The translations under genes and the position numbers were made by a program. DNA of 64,000 nucleotides, from the NCBI RefSeq assembly GCF_002237555.1, contig NZ_CP022540.1:4593001-4657000 (forward strand), in the 5' to 3' direction. The stretch comes from Antarctobacter heliothermus. Lineage in GTDB: Bacteria; Pseudomonadota; Alphaproteobacteria; Rhodobacterales; Rhodobacteraceae. Numbering within the stretch: position 1 is the first letter of the stretch; each line of letters opens with the position of its first letter. Shown here in pieces: positions 7,631 through 16,989 of the stretch. Below the pieces are notes generated by a model, which was not told the DNA's origin, ran no database searches, and was given only the letters and a program-made list of their open reading frames with translations.

Positions 7631-10016
7631 TGGCAAACACCCCCAGCAATTGCGACACCGGCGTGCGCGCCATCCGCAGCGCGGGCCACAGCGCCGCCAG
7701 CCCCGCCGCCGCCAGCGTGAACAGCCCCAGCCGCGCGTAATCCAGCGGGAACAAGTACATCGGCAACCGCCAGCCAAACGCCTCGACATTGACCACGGCC
7801 AGCAGCACCCACGCCAACGCCAGCCCCAAGGGCAGCGCCAGCACCGCCGTCAGCGCCGCCAGCACCAGCGCGCGCAGCAGGTCGACCCCCGCCAGCGTCC
7901 CGCGCGTCAGCCCCATCGCCCAGACTGGCGCAAGCTGCGGCAGACGGATCGCGGACAACGTCAGCAGACTCATCAGGATGGCAAAACCCGCCACCCCCAG
8001 CGTCAGCACATTCAACGCCGCCGTCACCGTGAACGTCCGCTCAAACACGCCCAAGGAGAACGCCTTGACCGCCGCCTGATCCACCACGTTGCTGGCTGGC
8101 ACGTCAAATTCATCCCCCAGATCCGCGCGCAGATCCTCTGTCACGGCTCCCAGAACGCCGAATTGCCGGGGGCGTTCCTCTGGGAACAGCGCAACAAACC
8201 GCGCCTCTGACAGGATCGCCTGCCCGATCGGATTGCCATAATCGCCGTAGACCCCGACCAGCGGCAGGCGCAGCCCGCCGCCAACATCCAACACATCGCC
8301 CAGCCACATCCCGGCCCGCCGCACCAACTGCTCATTGGCGATGACCGCCTCACCCGCCGCGACCTTGTCCCACGCGTCCGGCAATGCATCCACAAAAGCC
8401 CAGTTGCCGACATAGGCGGGCCCCACGCGCGCGCCCATCAGATCCGACGGCACCCCTGCCAGCCGCGTATCCACCGACAGCAACGGCAGCACGTCATGGC
8501 CGCGCGCGGTCAGATACACCTCGATCGCGGGCATCTGATCCCCGTCGACACCGCGCACATAGGCATCCGCAAACAGCCGCTGATCAAGGAAATCGACAAA
8601 GGTCAGCCGAAAGCTCGACACCATGGTCGACACCCCCACATTCGCCGCCATCGCCAGCAGCAAGGCCATCAGCGCAAGGCTCAACCCCGGCAATTGCTGC
8701 CGCGTATCGGCCCAGAACCAGCCCGAAATCACCCCGCGTGCCCGCCTCTGTCCCAGCGCAAGCACCACACCCAGCAACAAAGGCAACGCCAGCGCCGCGC
8801 CAACCATCAGGCAACCGAGCAGGACAAAACTGGCCAGCAGGCCCAGATCCAGCGCTCCGATCAGCGCCGCCAGCGCCAACAGAACCACCGCCAGACCGCC
8901 CTGCACCTGCCGCCCGCGCCCCGCCACCATCGCCCATGCACGGGGCCGTGCGCTGGCCAGTATCGGCATCCGCGCGATCTTCCACAGCGCCCCCGCCCCG
9001 GCCAGACCCGCGCCAAGCACCGCAATCCCCAATCCCGACAGCCACCACACTGGGCGCAGTTGCAGCCCGCCCGCCACCTGCGCGCCGTACAGCCCCTCCA
9101 GCGTTGCGGCCACATCCGGCAGCAGCAGGGCGGCCACGATATAGCCCAACACCACGCCAATCATTCCGGCCACCAGCGACAGCGCCAACAGCTCTGCCGC
9201 CATCAGTGCCATCAGCCGCCGCAACGGCACGCCCAGCGTGCGCAGCGTCCGCACCATGCCGCGCCGTTGTTCGAACACCAGACCGATGGTGCCATGCACG
9301 ATGAAGATACCGACGGCAAAACTCAGCAGCCCAAAAGCGGTCAGGTTCAGGTGAAAACTATCCGTCAACTGCCCCACGTCGCTGGAGCTTTGCGCCGCAA
9401 TGCGCATCAGCCCCGGCGCAATATCATCCAGCGGCGGCACGCCAACCGGCTGCCCCGGTGCCACGATCAGACGACTCAACCGGTCGGGCCGCTCCAGCAA
9501 TCGTTGCGCCACACCCACATCCGTCAGCACCGTATCCGGTGCCACCGATGTATCCACCACCACCTCTTGCGGCAGGTCCGCCAAGCGCCCCGCCGTCGCC
9601 GCATCGGCGAACAGCACGCCGACCGTCAGAAAGGCGTTCAGATCAATGTCCCGCGTCCCAGCCACCGGGCTGAGCGCGCCGGGCGTTGTCAGCGGGTCCA
9701 GACCGATCACCCGCACCGCGCCACCGTCCAGCCGCAAACGCCGCTCCACCACCGGTGACACCTGCCATCCGGCGCGGCGCAGCGCGATATAGGTGTCCTG
9801 CGCAAACCCCTCACCGGCCTTGGGAAGCAACTGGTCAAACCGCCCCTCGCCCAGCGTCGCCGCCGCCGCATCATAGCTGGCCCGCGCCTCGGCGTTGATC
9901 GCCTGCACGCCAGACCACAGCGCCGTGGCCAGAGCCAGACCTGCAAGAAAGGTGAACAACTGCAACGGATTGCGCCGCCAATGCGACCATAGCGCCTGCA
10001 AACAGGCCCGCGTCAT
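7620..10016 (-). CDS. ABC transporter permease, FtsX/MacB type, duplicated core
   Basis: A 798-residue integral membrane protein with one N-terminal helix, a large periplasmic loop (residues about 45-230), a three-helix FtsX block, a central helix group, a second periplasmic domain and a final FtsX block ending [16 protein letters not shown]. This doubled architecture is that of YbbP/LolCE-type exporters that move lipids, lipoproteins or peptides out of the inner membrane. It overlaps the ATPase stop by four bases (ATGA) and the CrtC-like start by 11, forming a three-gene unit. Large proline/arginine-rich frames on the other strand are composition artefacts. Confidence 0.9.
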   Translation of the reverse strand: MTRACLQALWSHWRRNPLQLFTFLAGLALATALWSGVQAINAEARASYDAAAATLGEGRFDQLLPKAGEGFAQDTYIALRRAGWQVSPVVERRLRLDGGAVRVIGLDPLTTPGALSPVAGTRDIDLNAFLTVGVLFADAATAGRLADLPQEVVVDTSVAPDTVLTDVGVAQRLLERPDRLSRLIVAPGQPVGVPPLDDIAPGLMRIAAQSSSDVGQLTDSFHLNLTAFGLLSFAVGIFIVHGTIGLVFEQRRGMVRTLRTLGVPLRRLMALMAAELLALSLVAGMIGVVLGYIVAALLLPDVAATLEGLYGAQVAGGLQLRPVWWLSGLGIAVLGAGLAGAGALWKIARMPILASARPRAWAMVAGRGRQVQGGLAVVLLALAALIGALDLGLLASFVLLGCLMVGAALALPLLLGVVLALGQRRARGVISGWFWADTRQQLPGLSLALMALLLAMAANVGVSTMVSSFRLTFVDFLDQRLFADAYVRGVDGDQMPAIEVYLTARGHDVLPLLSVDTRLAGVPSDLMGARVGPAYVGNWAFVDALPDAWDKVAAGEAVIANEQLVRRAGMWLGDVLDVGGGLRLPLVGVYGDYGNPIGQAILSEARFVALFPEERPRQFGVLGAVTEDLRADLGDEFDVPASNVVDQAAVKAFSLGVFERTFTVTAALNVLTLGVAGFAILMSLLTLSAIRLPQLAPVWAMGLTRGTLAGVDLLRALVLAALTAVLALPLGLALAWVLLAVVNVEAFGWRLPMYLFPLDYARLGLFTLAAAGLAALWPALRMARTPVSQLLGVFANER

Positions 10017-10669
10017 GCCAACCGCCCGGCGCGCAGGTGCAACTGCCGGTCCATCCGCGCGGCCACGCCGGGCGAATGCGTGACAACCATCAGCGCCGCC
10101 CCGGTATCGGCCACCAGTGACAGCATCTCGTCCAGCACATCCGCCGCCGTCGCTTCATCCAGATTGCCGGTCGGTTCATCCGCCAAAATCAGCCGGGGCC
10201 GCACCGCCAGCGCCCGCGCGATGGCGACCCGCTGTTGCTGACCGCCCGACAGTTGCTCGGGGTATTTGCGCGCGTGCGGGCCAAGGCCCAAAACCTCGAT
10301 CAGATGCGCAACCCCTGCCGGGTCTTCACGCCCTGCAAGCCGCGCCTGAAAGCGGATGTTTTCCGTCACATCCAGCGATGGGATCAGGTTGAACTGTTGA
10401 AAAATCACGCCAACCTCAGACCGGCGCAGCGCAGCCCGCCCGCCCTCGTCCAAGGCCGCGATGTCACGCCCATCAAACAGGATCTCACCACTGTCCGCCG
10501 TGTCCAGCGCGCCAACGATATGCATCAAGGTGCTCTTGCCCGACCCGGATTCGCCCTGCAATGACAGCGTCTGACCAAGGTCCAGCGCCATATCCACACC
10601 CGCCAGAACCGGCACCGGCCCATCCGCCCCGGCAAAGCTTTTGGTCACGTTCCTGACGTCGAGTAGCAT
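10013..10669 (-). CDS. ABC transporter ATP-binding protein, LolD/YbbA type
   Basis: 218 residues. Walker [10 protein letters not shown] is at 39-47, the signature LSGGQQQR is in the middle and Walker B LILADEP follows, with D-loop and H-loop (VVTHS) in place. Length and the close KSF start match LolD/MacB/YbbA-type ATPases that pair with FtsX-fold permeases. It is the first gene of the exporter operon and probably forms a dimer on the cytoplasmic face of the permease encoded next. Confidence 0.93.
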   Translation of the reverse strand: MLLDVRNVTKSFAGADGPVPVLAGVDMALDLGQTLSLQGESGSGKSTLMHIVGALDTADSGEILFDGRDIAALDEGGRAALRRSEVGVIFQQFNLIPSLDVTENIRFQARLAGREDPAGVAHLIEVLGLGPHARKYPEQLSGGQQQRVAIARALAVRPRLILADEPTGNLDEATAADVLDEMLSLVADTGAALMVVTHSPGVAARMDRQLHLRAGRLA

Positions 10670-10820
10670 TCCTCATCCTCCGTCGGGCATAGCTAGGTCT
10701 GCAATTCAGTTAGCAAACCTGCCCGCCCGGCAACAGATGGCCCGATCAAGACCCGCAACATATCAACCATCCTGCCCGCATATGCCGCACAGGAGTCGAT
10801 CTGTGCTTTGTCAAAAGAAA

Positions 10821-10847
10821 CGGCCCCGGCCTTTTGGACCGGGGCCG
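10821..10847 (-). terminator. Rho-independent terminator of the transaminase gene
   Basis: On the minus strand a perfect 9-bp stem CGGCCCCGG/CCGGGGCCG with a 9-base loop is followed by TTTCTTTT. It lies 23 bases after the class III transaminase stop codon. Confidence 0.88.
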
Positions 10848-10869
10848 CGTCATTCAGATCAGCAAGGGC

Positions 10870-12243
10870 TCAGCCCGGCAGGACCTCACCCACCGCCTGC
10901 GCCACCTTGCCTGCGATCTCATCCGCCTCGGCGCGGGTCAGGCAGAAGGGCGGCGCAAAGCCAAGGATGTCGCCCTGCGGCATCGCCCGCGCAATCACAC
11001 CCTTGGACAGCAGCGCCGCAGAGATGCGCGGCCCCACCTTGTCGCCCACGTCAAAGTAAGTGCGCGAGTCCCGGTCAGCGACAAATTCCACCGCCGCCAT
11101 TAGCCCCTCGCCACGCACTTCGCCGACATTGGCATGATCGCCCAGCGCATCGCGCAGCGCACCTTGCAGATAGGCACCCACGTCCCCGGCGTTCTGGATC
11201 AGGTTCAGATCGTCCAGCAGCTTGAGGTTGGCCACCCCCGCCGCCGCCCCGATGGGATGCGCCGAATAGGTCCAGCCGTGTCCCATGGGGCCGTTCTCAT
11301 CCGTGCCCTGCTCCAGCACCTTCCACATGCGGTCGCCGACGATGGACCCGGACAAAGGCGCATAGGCCGAGGTCAGACCCTTGGCGATGGTGATCAGATC
11401 CGGCGTCATACCATAGTGATCGGACCCGAACATGCTGCCCAGACGGCCAAAACCAGTGACGACCTCATCCGCAACCAACAGGATGTCATGCTTGCGCAGC
11501 ACCTCCTGAATGGCGGCCCAATAGCCCGGCGGCGGCGGCACGATGCCCCCGGTGCCCAGCACCGGCTCGCCGATAAAGGCCGCGATGGTGTCCGCGCCCT
11601 CGCGCGCAATCAGCGCCTCCAATTCGGCCACACAATGCGCGGTAAACTGCTCCGGCGTCTGGTCCAGATTATCGCGGCGATAGTAATACGGCGCCTCGGT
11701 GTGGACCACCTGCGCCAGCGGCAGATCGAACTTCTTGTGAAACAGCTCCAGCCCGGTCAACGAGCCTGTCACCAAACCGGACCCGTGATACCCCCGCCAG
11801 CGAGAGATGATCTTTTTCTTCTCGGGCCGCCCAAGGATGTTGTTGTAATACCAGATCAGCTTGACGTTGGTCTCATTCGCGTCCGACCCGGACTGGCCGA
11901 AATAGACCTTGGACATGCCCGCAGGCGCACGGTCGAGGATCATCTTGGACAGGGTGATCGACGCTTCTGTCCCGTGGCCCACATAGGCGTGGTAATAGGC
12001 CAGTTCCCGCGCCTGTTCGGCAATCGCCTCGGCGATCTCTTGGCGTCCATAGCCCACGTTCACGCAATACAGCCCGGCAAAGGCATCCAACAGCCGGGTG
12101 CCGTCGCGGTCGGTGATGTGACAGCCCTCGCCGGTCTTGATCACACGGGTCGGCGTTTCGCCGCGCGCGTGCTGCGCCAGATGGGTCGAGGGGTGAAAGA
12201 AATTCTCGCGGTCCCATTCCGCCAGTTGGTCATTGGTCTTCAT
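10870..12243 (-). CDS. Class III PLP-dependent transaminase, possibly diaminobutyrate transaminase (DoeD-like)
   Basis: 457 residues with the class III fold. FGQSGSDANETNVKL binds the cofactor phosphate, D259 lies in VADEVVTGFGRLG and the Schiff-base lysine is K288 in TIAKGLTSAYAP. ATG at 12243 follows ACAGGAG. It is divergent from a gene closely resembling ectoine hydrolase and followed by its own terminator. In ectoine degradation a transaminase converts 2,4-diaminobutyrate to aspartate semialdehyde, which would fit here. Omega-amino-acid:pyruvate transaminases look similar, so the substrate is an inference from context. Confidence 0.85.
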   Translation of the reverse strand: MKTNDQLAEWDRENFFHPSTHLAQHARGETPTRVIKTGEGCHITDRDGTRLLDAFAGLYCVNVGYGRQEIAEAIAEQARELAYYHAYVGHGTEASITLSKMILDRAPAGMSKVYFGQSGSDANETNVKLIWYYNNILGRPEKKKIISRWRGYHGSGLVTGSLTGLELFHKKFDLPLAQVVHTEAPYYYRRDNLDQTPEQFTAHCVAELEALIAREGADTIAAFIGEPVLGTGGIVPPPPGYWAAIQEVLRKHDILLVADEVVTGFGRLGSMFGSDHYGMTPDLITIAKGLTSAYAPLSGSIVGDRMWKVLEQGTDENGPMGHGWTYSAHPIGAAAGVANLKLLDDLNLIQNAGDVGAYLQGALRDALGDHANVGEVRGEGLMAAVEFVADRDSRTYFDVGDKVGPRISAALLSKGVIARAMPQGDILGFAPPFCLTRAEADEIAGKVAQAVGEVLPG

Positions 12244-12577
12244 CCATGGCTCCTGTGTCGCGGCAGCGCGCCGCTGTTGTCTGGAAAGGAAGCCCCGGGT
12301 CACGCGCGGATCGGGTGCCAGAGGCTCCTCGCACCCCGGCAGCAGCGCGCAATGCCTTTATTGCAGGGGGTACGCCCTGCCTAACGGATTCCCGACGCCG
12401 CGACCAGTGGTCAAGGCAACGACAAAGCGTCGTTTTCCGCCGTTTGCCTGCCGGGAATCTCTCTGCACGAAAATCTTGCGCCGCGTAAAAGCTCAACCTG
12501 TTCCACTCCGAAATCTCTTGAAGTCCCCGCCCCCCCGCACCTAGGGCTGGTGGGATGAACACACAGGCACCAAACCC
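12244..12577. promoter_or_regulatory. Divergent promoter region between the transaminase and doeA-like genes
   Basis: This 334-base stretch has no gene. It contains an inverted repeat AACGAC-N5-GTCGTT at 12418-12434 and a small hairpin GCAGGG/CCCTGC at 12363-12380. Either could be a regulator site; ectoine-degradation genes are often controlled by AsnC/Lrp or GntR-type proteins. No such regulator gene adjoins it, and no convincing -35/-10 pair was found. Confidence 0.4.
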
Positions 12578-13762
12578 ATGACCGCACCGCATCTCCCGTT
12601 TACGATGGCCGAATATGACCGCCGGTTGGCCTTGGTAGAGGCGCGGATGCAGACCCTCGGGCTGGACGCGCTTTATGTGCAGGACCCGTCGAACATGGCG
12701 TGGCTGACCGGCTATGACGGCTGGTCGTTTTACGTCCATCAGGGCGTGATCGTCATCCCCGGTGAGCCGCCGCTATGGTGGGGCCGCGCGATGGACGCCA
12801 ATGGCGCGCTGCGCACCGTCTGGATGGAACCGGAGCGCGTGCTGGGCTACGCCGACGACTTTGTCCAATCGACAGAGGTGCATCCGATGCAGGACCTCGC
12901 TGCCCACCTGCGTGCACGCGGCGTCGGCACGGGCCGCATCGGCGTCGAGATGGACAATTACTACTATTCCGCCCGCGCGCACCAAACCCTGATGACCGAA
13001 CTGCCCGACGCCACCTTCCACGACGCTACGGCGCTGGTGAACTGGCTGCGCGCCGTCAAATCCGGTGAGGAAATCACCTTTATGCGCCGCGCCGCGCGGA
13101 TCTCGGAAAAGATGGTCGATGGCATTCTGGATCGGGTCGAACCGGGCCTGCCCAAGAACGAACTGGTGGCCGAAATCCTTGGCGACGCAGTACGCGGCGC
13201 GGATGGCCACTGGGGCGATTATGCCGCCATCGTGCCACTGCTGCCCTCGGGCGTCGACGCCTCTGCCCCGCACCTCACATGGGACGGCCGCCCGTTTGAG
13301 ACCGGAGAGGCGACATTCTTCGAACTCGCTGGCTGCTACCGCCGCTATCACACGCCGTTTTGCCGGACCGTCTTTCTAGGCAAACCGCCGCAATACCTGC
13401 TCGACGCGGAAAAGGCACTGGTCGAGGGGCTAGAGGACGGATTGCAGGCCGCCCGCGCGGGCAACACGGCTGGCGACGTGGCCCGCGCGCTCTACGCGGC
13501 GCTGGCCAAGGGCGGCATCCAGCGCACCGGGCGCTGCGGCTATTCCATCGGCCTCAGCTATCCGCCCGACTGGGGCGAACGCACCATGTCGATCCGCACC
13601 AGTGACGAAACCGTGCTGCAACCCGGCATGTGTTTCCACTTCATGCCCGGCCTCTGGATGGATGACTGGGGGCTGGAAATTACCGAATCCATCCTGATCC
13701 GCGACACCGGGCCCGCCGAATGCCTCTGCGACCGGCCCCGCAAGATGTTCGTAAAGGACTGA
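12578..13762 (+). CDS. doeA: Ectoine hydrolase-like M24 family protein
   Basis: 394 residues of the creatinase/aminopeptidase P fold. The N-terminal QDPSNMAWLTGYDGWSFYVHQ region and the C-terminal PDWGERTMSIR, FHFMPGLWMDDWGLEITESI blocks match DoeA/EutD, which opens the ectoine ring to N-acetyl-diaminobutyrate. The M24 metal site is altered: where peptidases have Asp and Asp-x-x-RT, this protein has FFELAGCYRRYHTPFCRT, with Glu249 replacing the first aspartate. That agrees with DoeA acting without the usual metal pair. The M20 deacetylase gene follows after one base, so the two are co-translated. DoeA is preferred over a Xaa-Pro peptidase. Confidence 0.82.
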   Translation: MTAPHLPFTMAEYDRRLALVEARMQTLGLDALYVQDPSNMAWLTGYDGWSFYVHQGVIVIPGEPPLWWGRAMDANGALRTVWMEPERVLGYADDFVQSTEVHPMQDLAAHLRARGVGTGRIGVEMDNYYYSARAHQTLMTELPDATFHDATALVNWLRAVKSGEEITFMRRAARISEKMVDGILDRVEPGLPKNELVAEILGDAVRGADGHWGDYAAIVPLLPSGVDASAPHLTWDGRPFETGEATFFELAGCYRRYHTPFCRTVFLGKPPQYLLDAEKALVEGLEDGLQAARAGNTAGDVARALYAALAKGGIQRTGRCGYSIGLSYPPDWGERTMSIRTSDETVLQPGMCFHFMPGLWMDDWGLEITESILIRDTGPAECLCDRPRKMFVKD

Positions 13763-13763
13763 T

Positions 13764-14918
13764 ATGGAACTGCTCTACCGGACCGAGGGCCTGCTGGGCG
13801 AGCTGATCGGGTTTCCCACCGTCTCGGCGGACGGCAACCTTGACCTGATCGGCTGGGCGTCGAACTACCTCAAGGGGCTGGGCGCGGTCTGTGACGTCTC
13901 GCTGGACGAATCCGGGACCAAGGCCAACCTTTTTGCCAGTTTCGGGCCAGAGGGCGACGGCGGATTGGTGCTGTCGGGCCATTCCGACGTGGTGCCCGTC
14001 GCCGATCAGGAGTGGTCCTCTGATCCCTTCGTCATGGAGGATCGTGAGGGGCGTCTGTACGGACGCGGGGCCTGTGACATGAAGGGCTTCATTGCCTGCG
14101 TGCTGGCAATTGCACCGCAGATCGCGCAATGGCCGCTGAAACGTCCCGTCCACATCGTCCTGACCTACGACGAAGAAGTCGGCTGTTTCGGCGCCCGCGC
14201 CCTGGTTGAGGAACTGCGCGCCCGCGAATTACGCCCCGCCACCGCCATCCTGGGGGAGCCGACAATGATGCGCGTCATCGATGGACATAAGGGCTGTTTC
14301 GAATACACCACCCGGATCACCGGCTGCGCGGGCCACGGCTCTACCCCGGATCACGGCGTGAACGCCGCCGTCTGTGCCACACGCTATGCCGGAAGGCTGA
14401 TGGAGCTGGAACAGGATCTGCGCCGCCGCGCGCCCGTGGACAGCCCGTTTACCCCGCCGTGGACCACGCTCAACATTGGCCGTATCCAGTCGGGCCACGC
14501 GCACAACGTCATCCCCGACCATGCCGAGATCGACTGGGAAATGCGCCCGGTGCAACAGTCTGACGCCGACCATGTGCTGACCGAAATCGACCGCTACGCC
14601 GCCACCCTGCTGCCCGGAATGCGCGCCGTCCATCCCGAGGCGACCATCACCCGCGAGGTGATCGGAGAGGTCGCAGGCCTGCACCCGGTCCCGCACAACG
14701 CCATCGCCGAAATCGTGTCGGAACTGACCGGCGCCAACGGCGCGGATGTGGTGGCCTTCGGCACAGAGGCGGGGCTGTTCCAGTCGCTGGGCATGGATTG
14801 CGTGGTCTGCGGACCCGGCTCTATCGAGCAGGCTCACAAACCCGACGAATACGTCAGCCGCGACCAGCTTGCTGCCTGTCTGGAAATGCTCAAGGGTCTG
14901 GAACGGCACCTGACGTGA
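13764..14918 (+). CDS. M20 family deacetylase (ArgE-like)
   Basis: 384 residues of the ArgE/DapE/CPG2 fold. Metal-ligand motifs are visible: SGHSDVVPV, RGACDMKGF, TYDEEVGCFG and GEPTMMRVIDGHKG, with the C-terminal histidine in IEQAHKPDEYV. Sequence style is that of acetylornithine deacetylase. Placed one base after the doeA-like gene, it is more likely to deacetylate N-acetyl-2,4-diaminobutyrate, the step that DoeB (a different, AstE-like family) performs elsewhere. True ArgE activity in arginine synthesis remains possible. Confidence 0.85.
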   Translation: MELLYRTEGLLGELIGFPTVSADGNLDLIGWASNYLKGLGAVCDVSLDESGTKANLFASFGPEGDGGLVLSGHSDVVPVADQEWSSDPFVMEDREGRLYGRGACDMKGFIACVLAIAPQIAQWPLKRPVHIVLTYDEEVGCFGARALVEELRARELRPATAILGEPTMMRVIDGHKGCFEYTTRITGCAGHGSTPDHGVNAAVCATRYAGRLMELEQDLRRRAPVDSPFTPPWTTLNIGRIQSGHAHNVIPDHAEIDWEMRPVQQSDADHVLTEIDRYAATLLPGMRAVHPEATITREVIGEVAGLHPVPHNAIAEIVSELTGANGADVVAFGTEAGLFQSLGMDCVVCGPGSIEQAHKPDEYVSRDQLAACLEMLKGLERHLT

Positions 14919-15044
14919 ACGGCTTGACCGCCGGTTTCCCGATTTTCGGAACGGCTTAACAACGTTTAACACCCGCTTCAGGACCGCACCGGCCCCTGCG
15001 TGACAGGATCAATCCAACGATCCAGTCAAACGCAGGAGCACATC

Positions 15045-15236
15045 ATGGCCTTTCTTCAGATCCAGACCCGCCCGACAACAACCGCCCCTTTCACCTTTTC
15101 CGGACTGATCTGCGCCATCCTGACCCGCCAATCCAACCGCCATACCAACCGCCCACACAAATCGCCCGAACAGATCCTCGCCGCCCAGACACGCCGCGCC
15201 GAGGCTCGCGCCGCCGTCGACCGCCTGCTGCGCTAA
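15045..15236 (+). CDS. Small basic hypothetical protein (63 aa)
   Basis: ATG at 15045 is preceded by GCAGGAG with seven-base spacing. The product has a short hydrophobic stretch (FTFSGLICAIL) and a basic helical C-terminus (SPEQILAAQTRRAEARAAVDRLLR). Size and helix are reminiscent of the small DUF1127-type proteins common in alphaproteobacteria, but no definite family signature is present. It is convergent with and overlaps by four bases the CadC-like regulator gene. Confidence 0.6.
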   Translation: MAFLQIQTRPTTTAPFTFSGLICAILTRQSNRHTNRPHKSPEQILAAQTRRAEARAAVDRLLR

Positions 15237-16807
15237 GGTGGAAAGCCGTTGCCCTCCAGCGCGGCGGCAATCGCCTCGATGTAGGCGGAATTGTCCTGTG
15301 GCCGGTTCTTGCGAAAATTGGAAATCGTCGTGTCCGGTGCCTTGCGGCGCAGGATCTCTGCCATCCGGGCCGACTCTTCTTTGCGGCCCAGCGCCCAGTA
15401 GATCCCCATCAAACCCAGATGAATGGTCGCAAACTCGGGGTATTCGCTCAACGCCTGTTCGTACTGCGCCGCCGCCTCGTCAATCTTGCCCATCTGGAAC
15501 AACGCATTGCCGATGCCCGCCGTAATGACCCCGATATCCGGATGCAGCGGGCTGATCCGGCGGGCCCGGCGCAGTTCCGCAATCGCCGCCTCGTTTTCGC
15601 TGAGATAGTTGTGAACCCAACCCAGCAGCATCGCCACCGTGGCTGAATTGGGGTTCAGCACCTTGGCCCGCTGCAACGCCGTCAACCCGCGCCGCGTCTC
15701 GCCGCCCACATAGGCGATGTAATGCCCGCAATAGGCCAGCGCCAGCGGGTCTTCAGGGTTGGCGTCCAGCACCTCGTGCGCCAGCGGCAGCGCGGCCCGC
15801 GCCTGCTCAAACGTCCACCAGCGCGTCGCCACCGCCCCGGTATGGGCGTAACAAATCAGTGCCTTGGCCTGCAAATACTCCGGATCCAGCGCCAGCGCCT
15901 GCCGCAGCAGGTCCAGCCCTTCGATCAAGCTGTCCAGCGTATTCTGCCGGTAGACCAGCGGCGCGGCGCGCAGGCACAGATCATAGGCGGCAAGGCTGTC
16001 GGTCGGCTTGGCCTGTGCCCGCGCGGCCTCGGCCCAGATCAGCCGCGGTTGCAGCGCGGCGGCGACATGTTCCGCCACCCGGTCTTGCAACTCGAATATC
16101 TCGCTGGCCAACCCGTCAAAGCGGTCCCGCCACAGCGTATGCCCGGTTTCCGCCTCGACCAATTGAGTAAAGATGCGCATCTGGTCGCCCGCCTGCTGGA
16201 TGCTGCCCTCCAGCACATAGCGCACGCCCAGTTCCCGCCCGACCTCTGACAGGTCGATACTGCGCCCCTTGTAGTTGAAACTCGACGTGCTGGAGATCAC
16301 GAAAAAGCCCGACACCCGTGACAGCGCCATGATGACCTCGTTCACGATGCCATCGACAAGGTAGTCGCGGTCCTCCGATCCGGTCAGATTGGCAAAGGGC
16401 AGCACCGCCAGCGACGGAATGTCCGGCACCGGCAGTGTCTTGACCGGCTCGGGGGTGGCTTCGTCGGTTCCGCTGTCCGGAACGATGTAGCGGTATCCGA
16501 TCCCCGGCACCGTCTTGATCGTTTCACGGCCCAGCGCCTTGCGCAGCCCGGCGATCTGCACGGTCAGGTTGCTTTCCTCGACCATCAGCCCCGCCCAGAC
16601 CGCATCCAGCAGTTCGGCCTTGGACACCACCCTTTCGGCGTGTTCGACCAGATACGCCAGAACGTCAAAGGCCCGCGCGCCCAGCGTGATCTCCTCTCCG
16701 TCCAACAGGACGACCCGCTGATCGTGCAGAATGCTCAGTGTCACCGGATCAACCACCTTTGTCCGGGTCTGTCCCGGCTGGAGTTCCGGATGACTATGGG
16801 TCAACAC
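15233..16807 (-). CDS. CadC-like winged-helix regulator with TPR domain
   Basis: About 524 residues. The N-terminal OmpR/PhoB-type winged helix (RAFDVLAYLVEHAERVVSKA through TVPGIGYRYIVP) is followed by an adenylate-cyclase-associated type domain (PSLAVLPFANLTGSEDRDYLVDGI) and four to six TPR-like repeats ending near residue 500. No transmembrane helix is seen, so it is soluble, unlike CadC. The start is uncertain: GTG at 16807 has a weak AGG upstream, and TTG at 16852 would add 15 residues without a ribosome site. It is divergent from the idonate dehydrogenase-like gene, with a perfect palindrome between them. The signal sensed is unknown. Confidence 0.83.
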   Translation of the reverse strand: MLTHSHPELQPGQTRTKVVDPVTLSILHDQRVVLLDGEEITLGARAFDVLAYLVEHAERVVSKAELLDAVWAGLMVEESNLTVQIAGLRKALGRETIKTVPGIGYRYIVPDSGTDEATPEPVKTLPVPDIPSLAVLPFANLTGSEDRDYLVDGIVNEVIMALSRVSGFFVISSTSSFNYKGRSIDLSEVGRELGVRYVLEGSIQQAGDQMRIFTQLVEAETGHTLWRDRFDGLASEIFELQDRVAEHVAAALQPRLIWAEAARAQAKPTDSLAAYDLCLRAAPLVYRQNTLDSLIEGLDLLRQALALDPEYLQAKALICYAHTGAVATRWWTFEQARAALPLAHEVLDANPEDPLALAYCGHYIAYVGGETRRGLTALQRAKVLNPNSATVAMLLGWVHNYLSENEAAIAELRRARRISPLHPDIGVITAGIGNALFQMGKIDEAAAQYEQALSEYPEFATIHLGLMGIYWALGRKEESARMAEILRRKAPDTTISNFRKNRPQDNSAYIEAIAAALEGNGFPP

Positions 16808-16910
16808 CGGCCTGTCTCGCAAGTCCGCGCCGAGCCCCTTTTGTGACGGCAAAAGTTAAGAGTCCGTAAAAACGTCCTTGTAACCCCTTGATCTGGCATT
16901 CCCCCTAACC

Positions 16911-16926
16911 TGTCCACGCGTGGACA
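16911..16926. promoter_or_regulatory. Perfect 16-bp palindrome, candidate operator
   Basis: TGTCCACGCGTGGACA reads identically on both strands. It sits 64 bases before the L-idonate dehydrogenase-like start and about 100 bases before the divergent regulator gene. Length and central CG resemble operators of LacI/GntR-type sugar regulators. No such regulator is adjacent. Confidence 0.5.
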
Positions 16927-16989
16927 CCCCCCTCGACAACACCCTGTCCCGGCCCCATCATGACTGCCAGACTCGCGGGAGGAGCCCAC

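Noticed and set aside
8496..9758. 420-codon plus-strand frame opposite the FtsX permease
   Set aside because: The product is dominated by Arg, Gln, His and Pro, as expected for the complement of a leucine/alanine/valine-rich membrane protein. The permease frame has clear domains.
13764..14918. Assignment as arginine-biosynthetic argE
   Set aside because: One-base spacing after the doeA-like gene makes a role in ectoine breakdown more likely, so no symbol was given.
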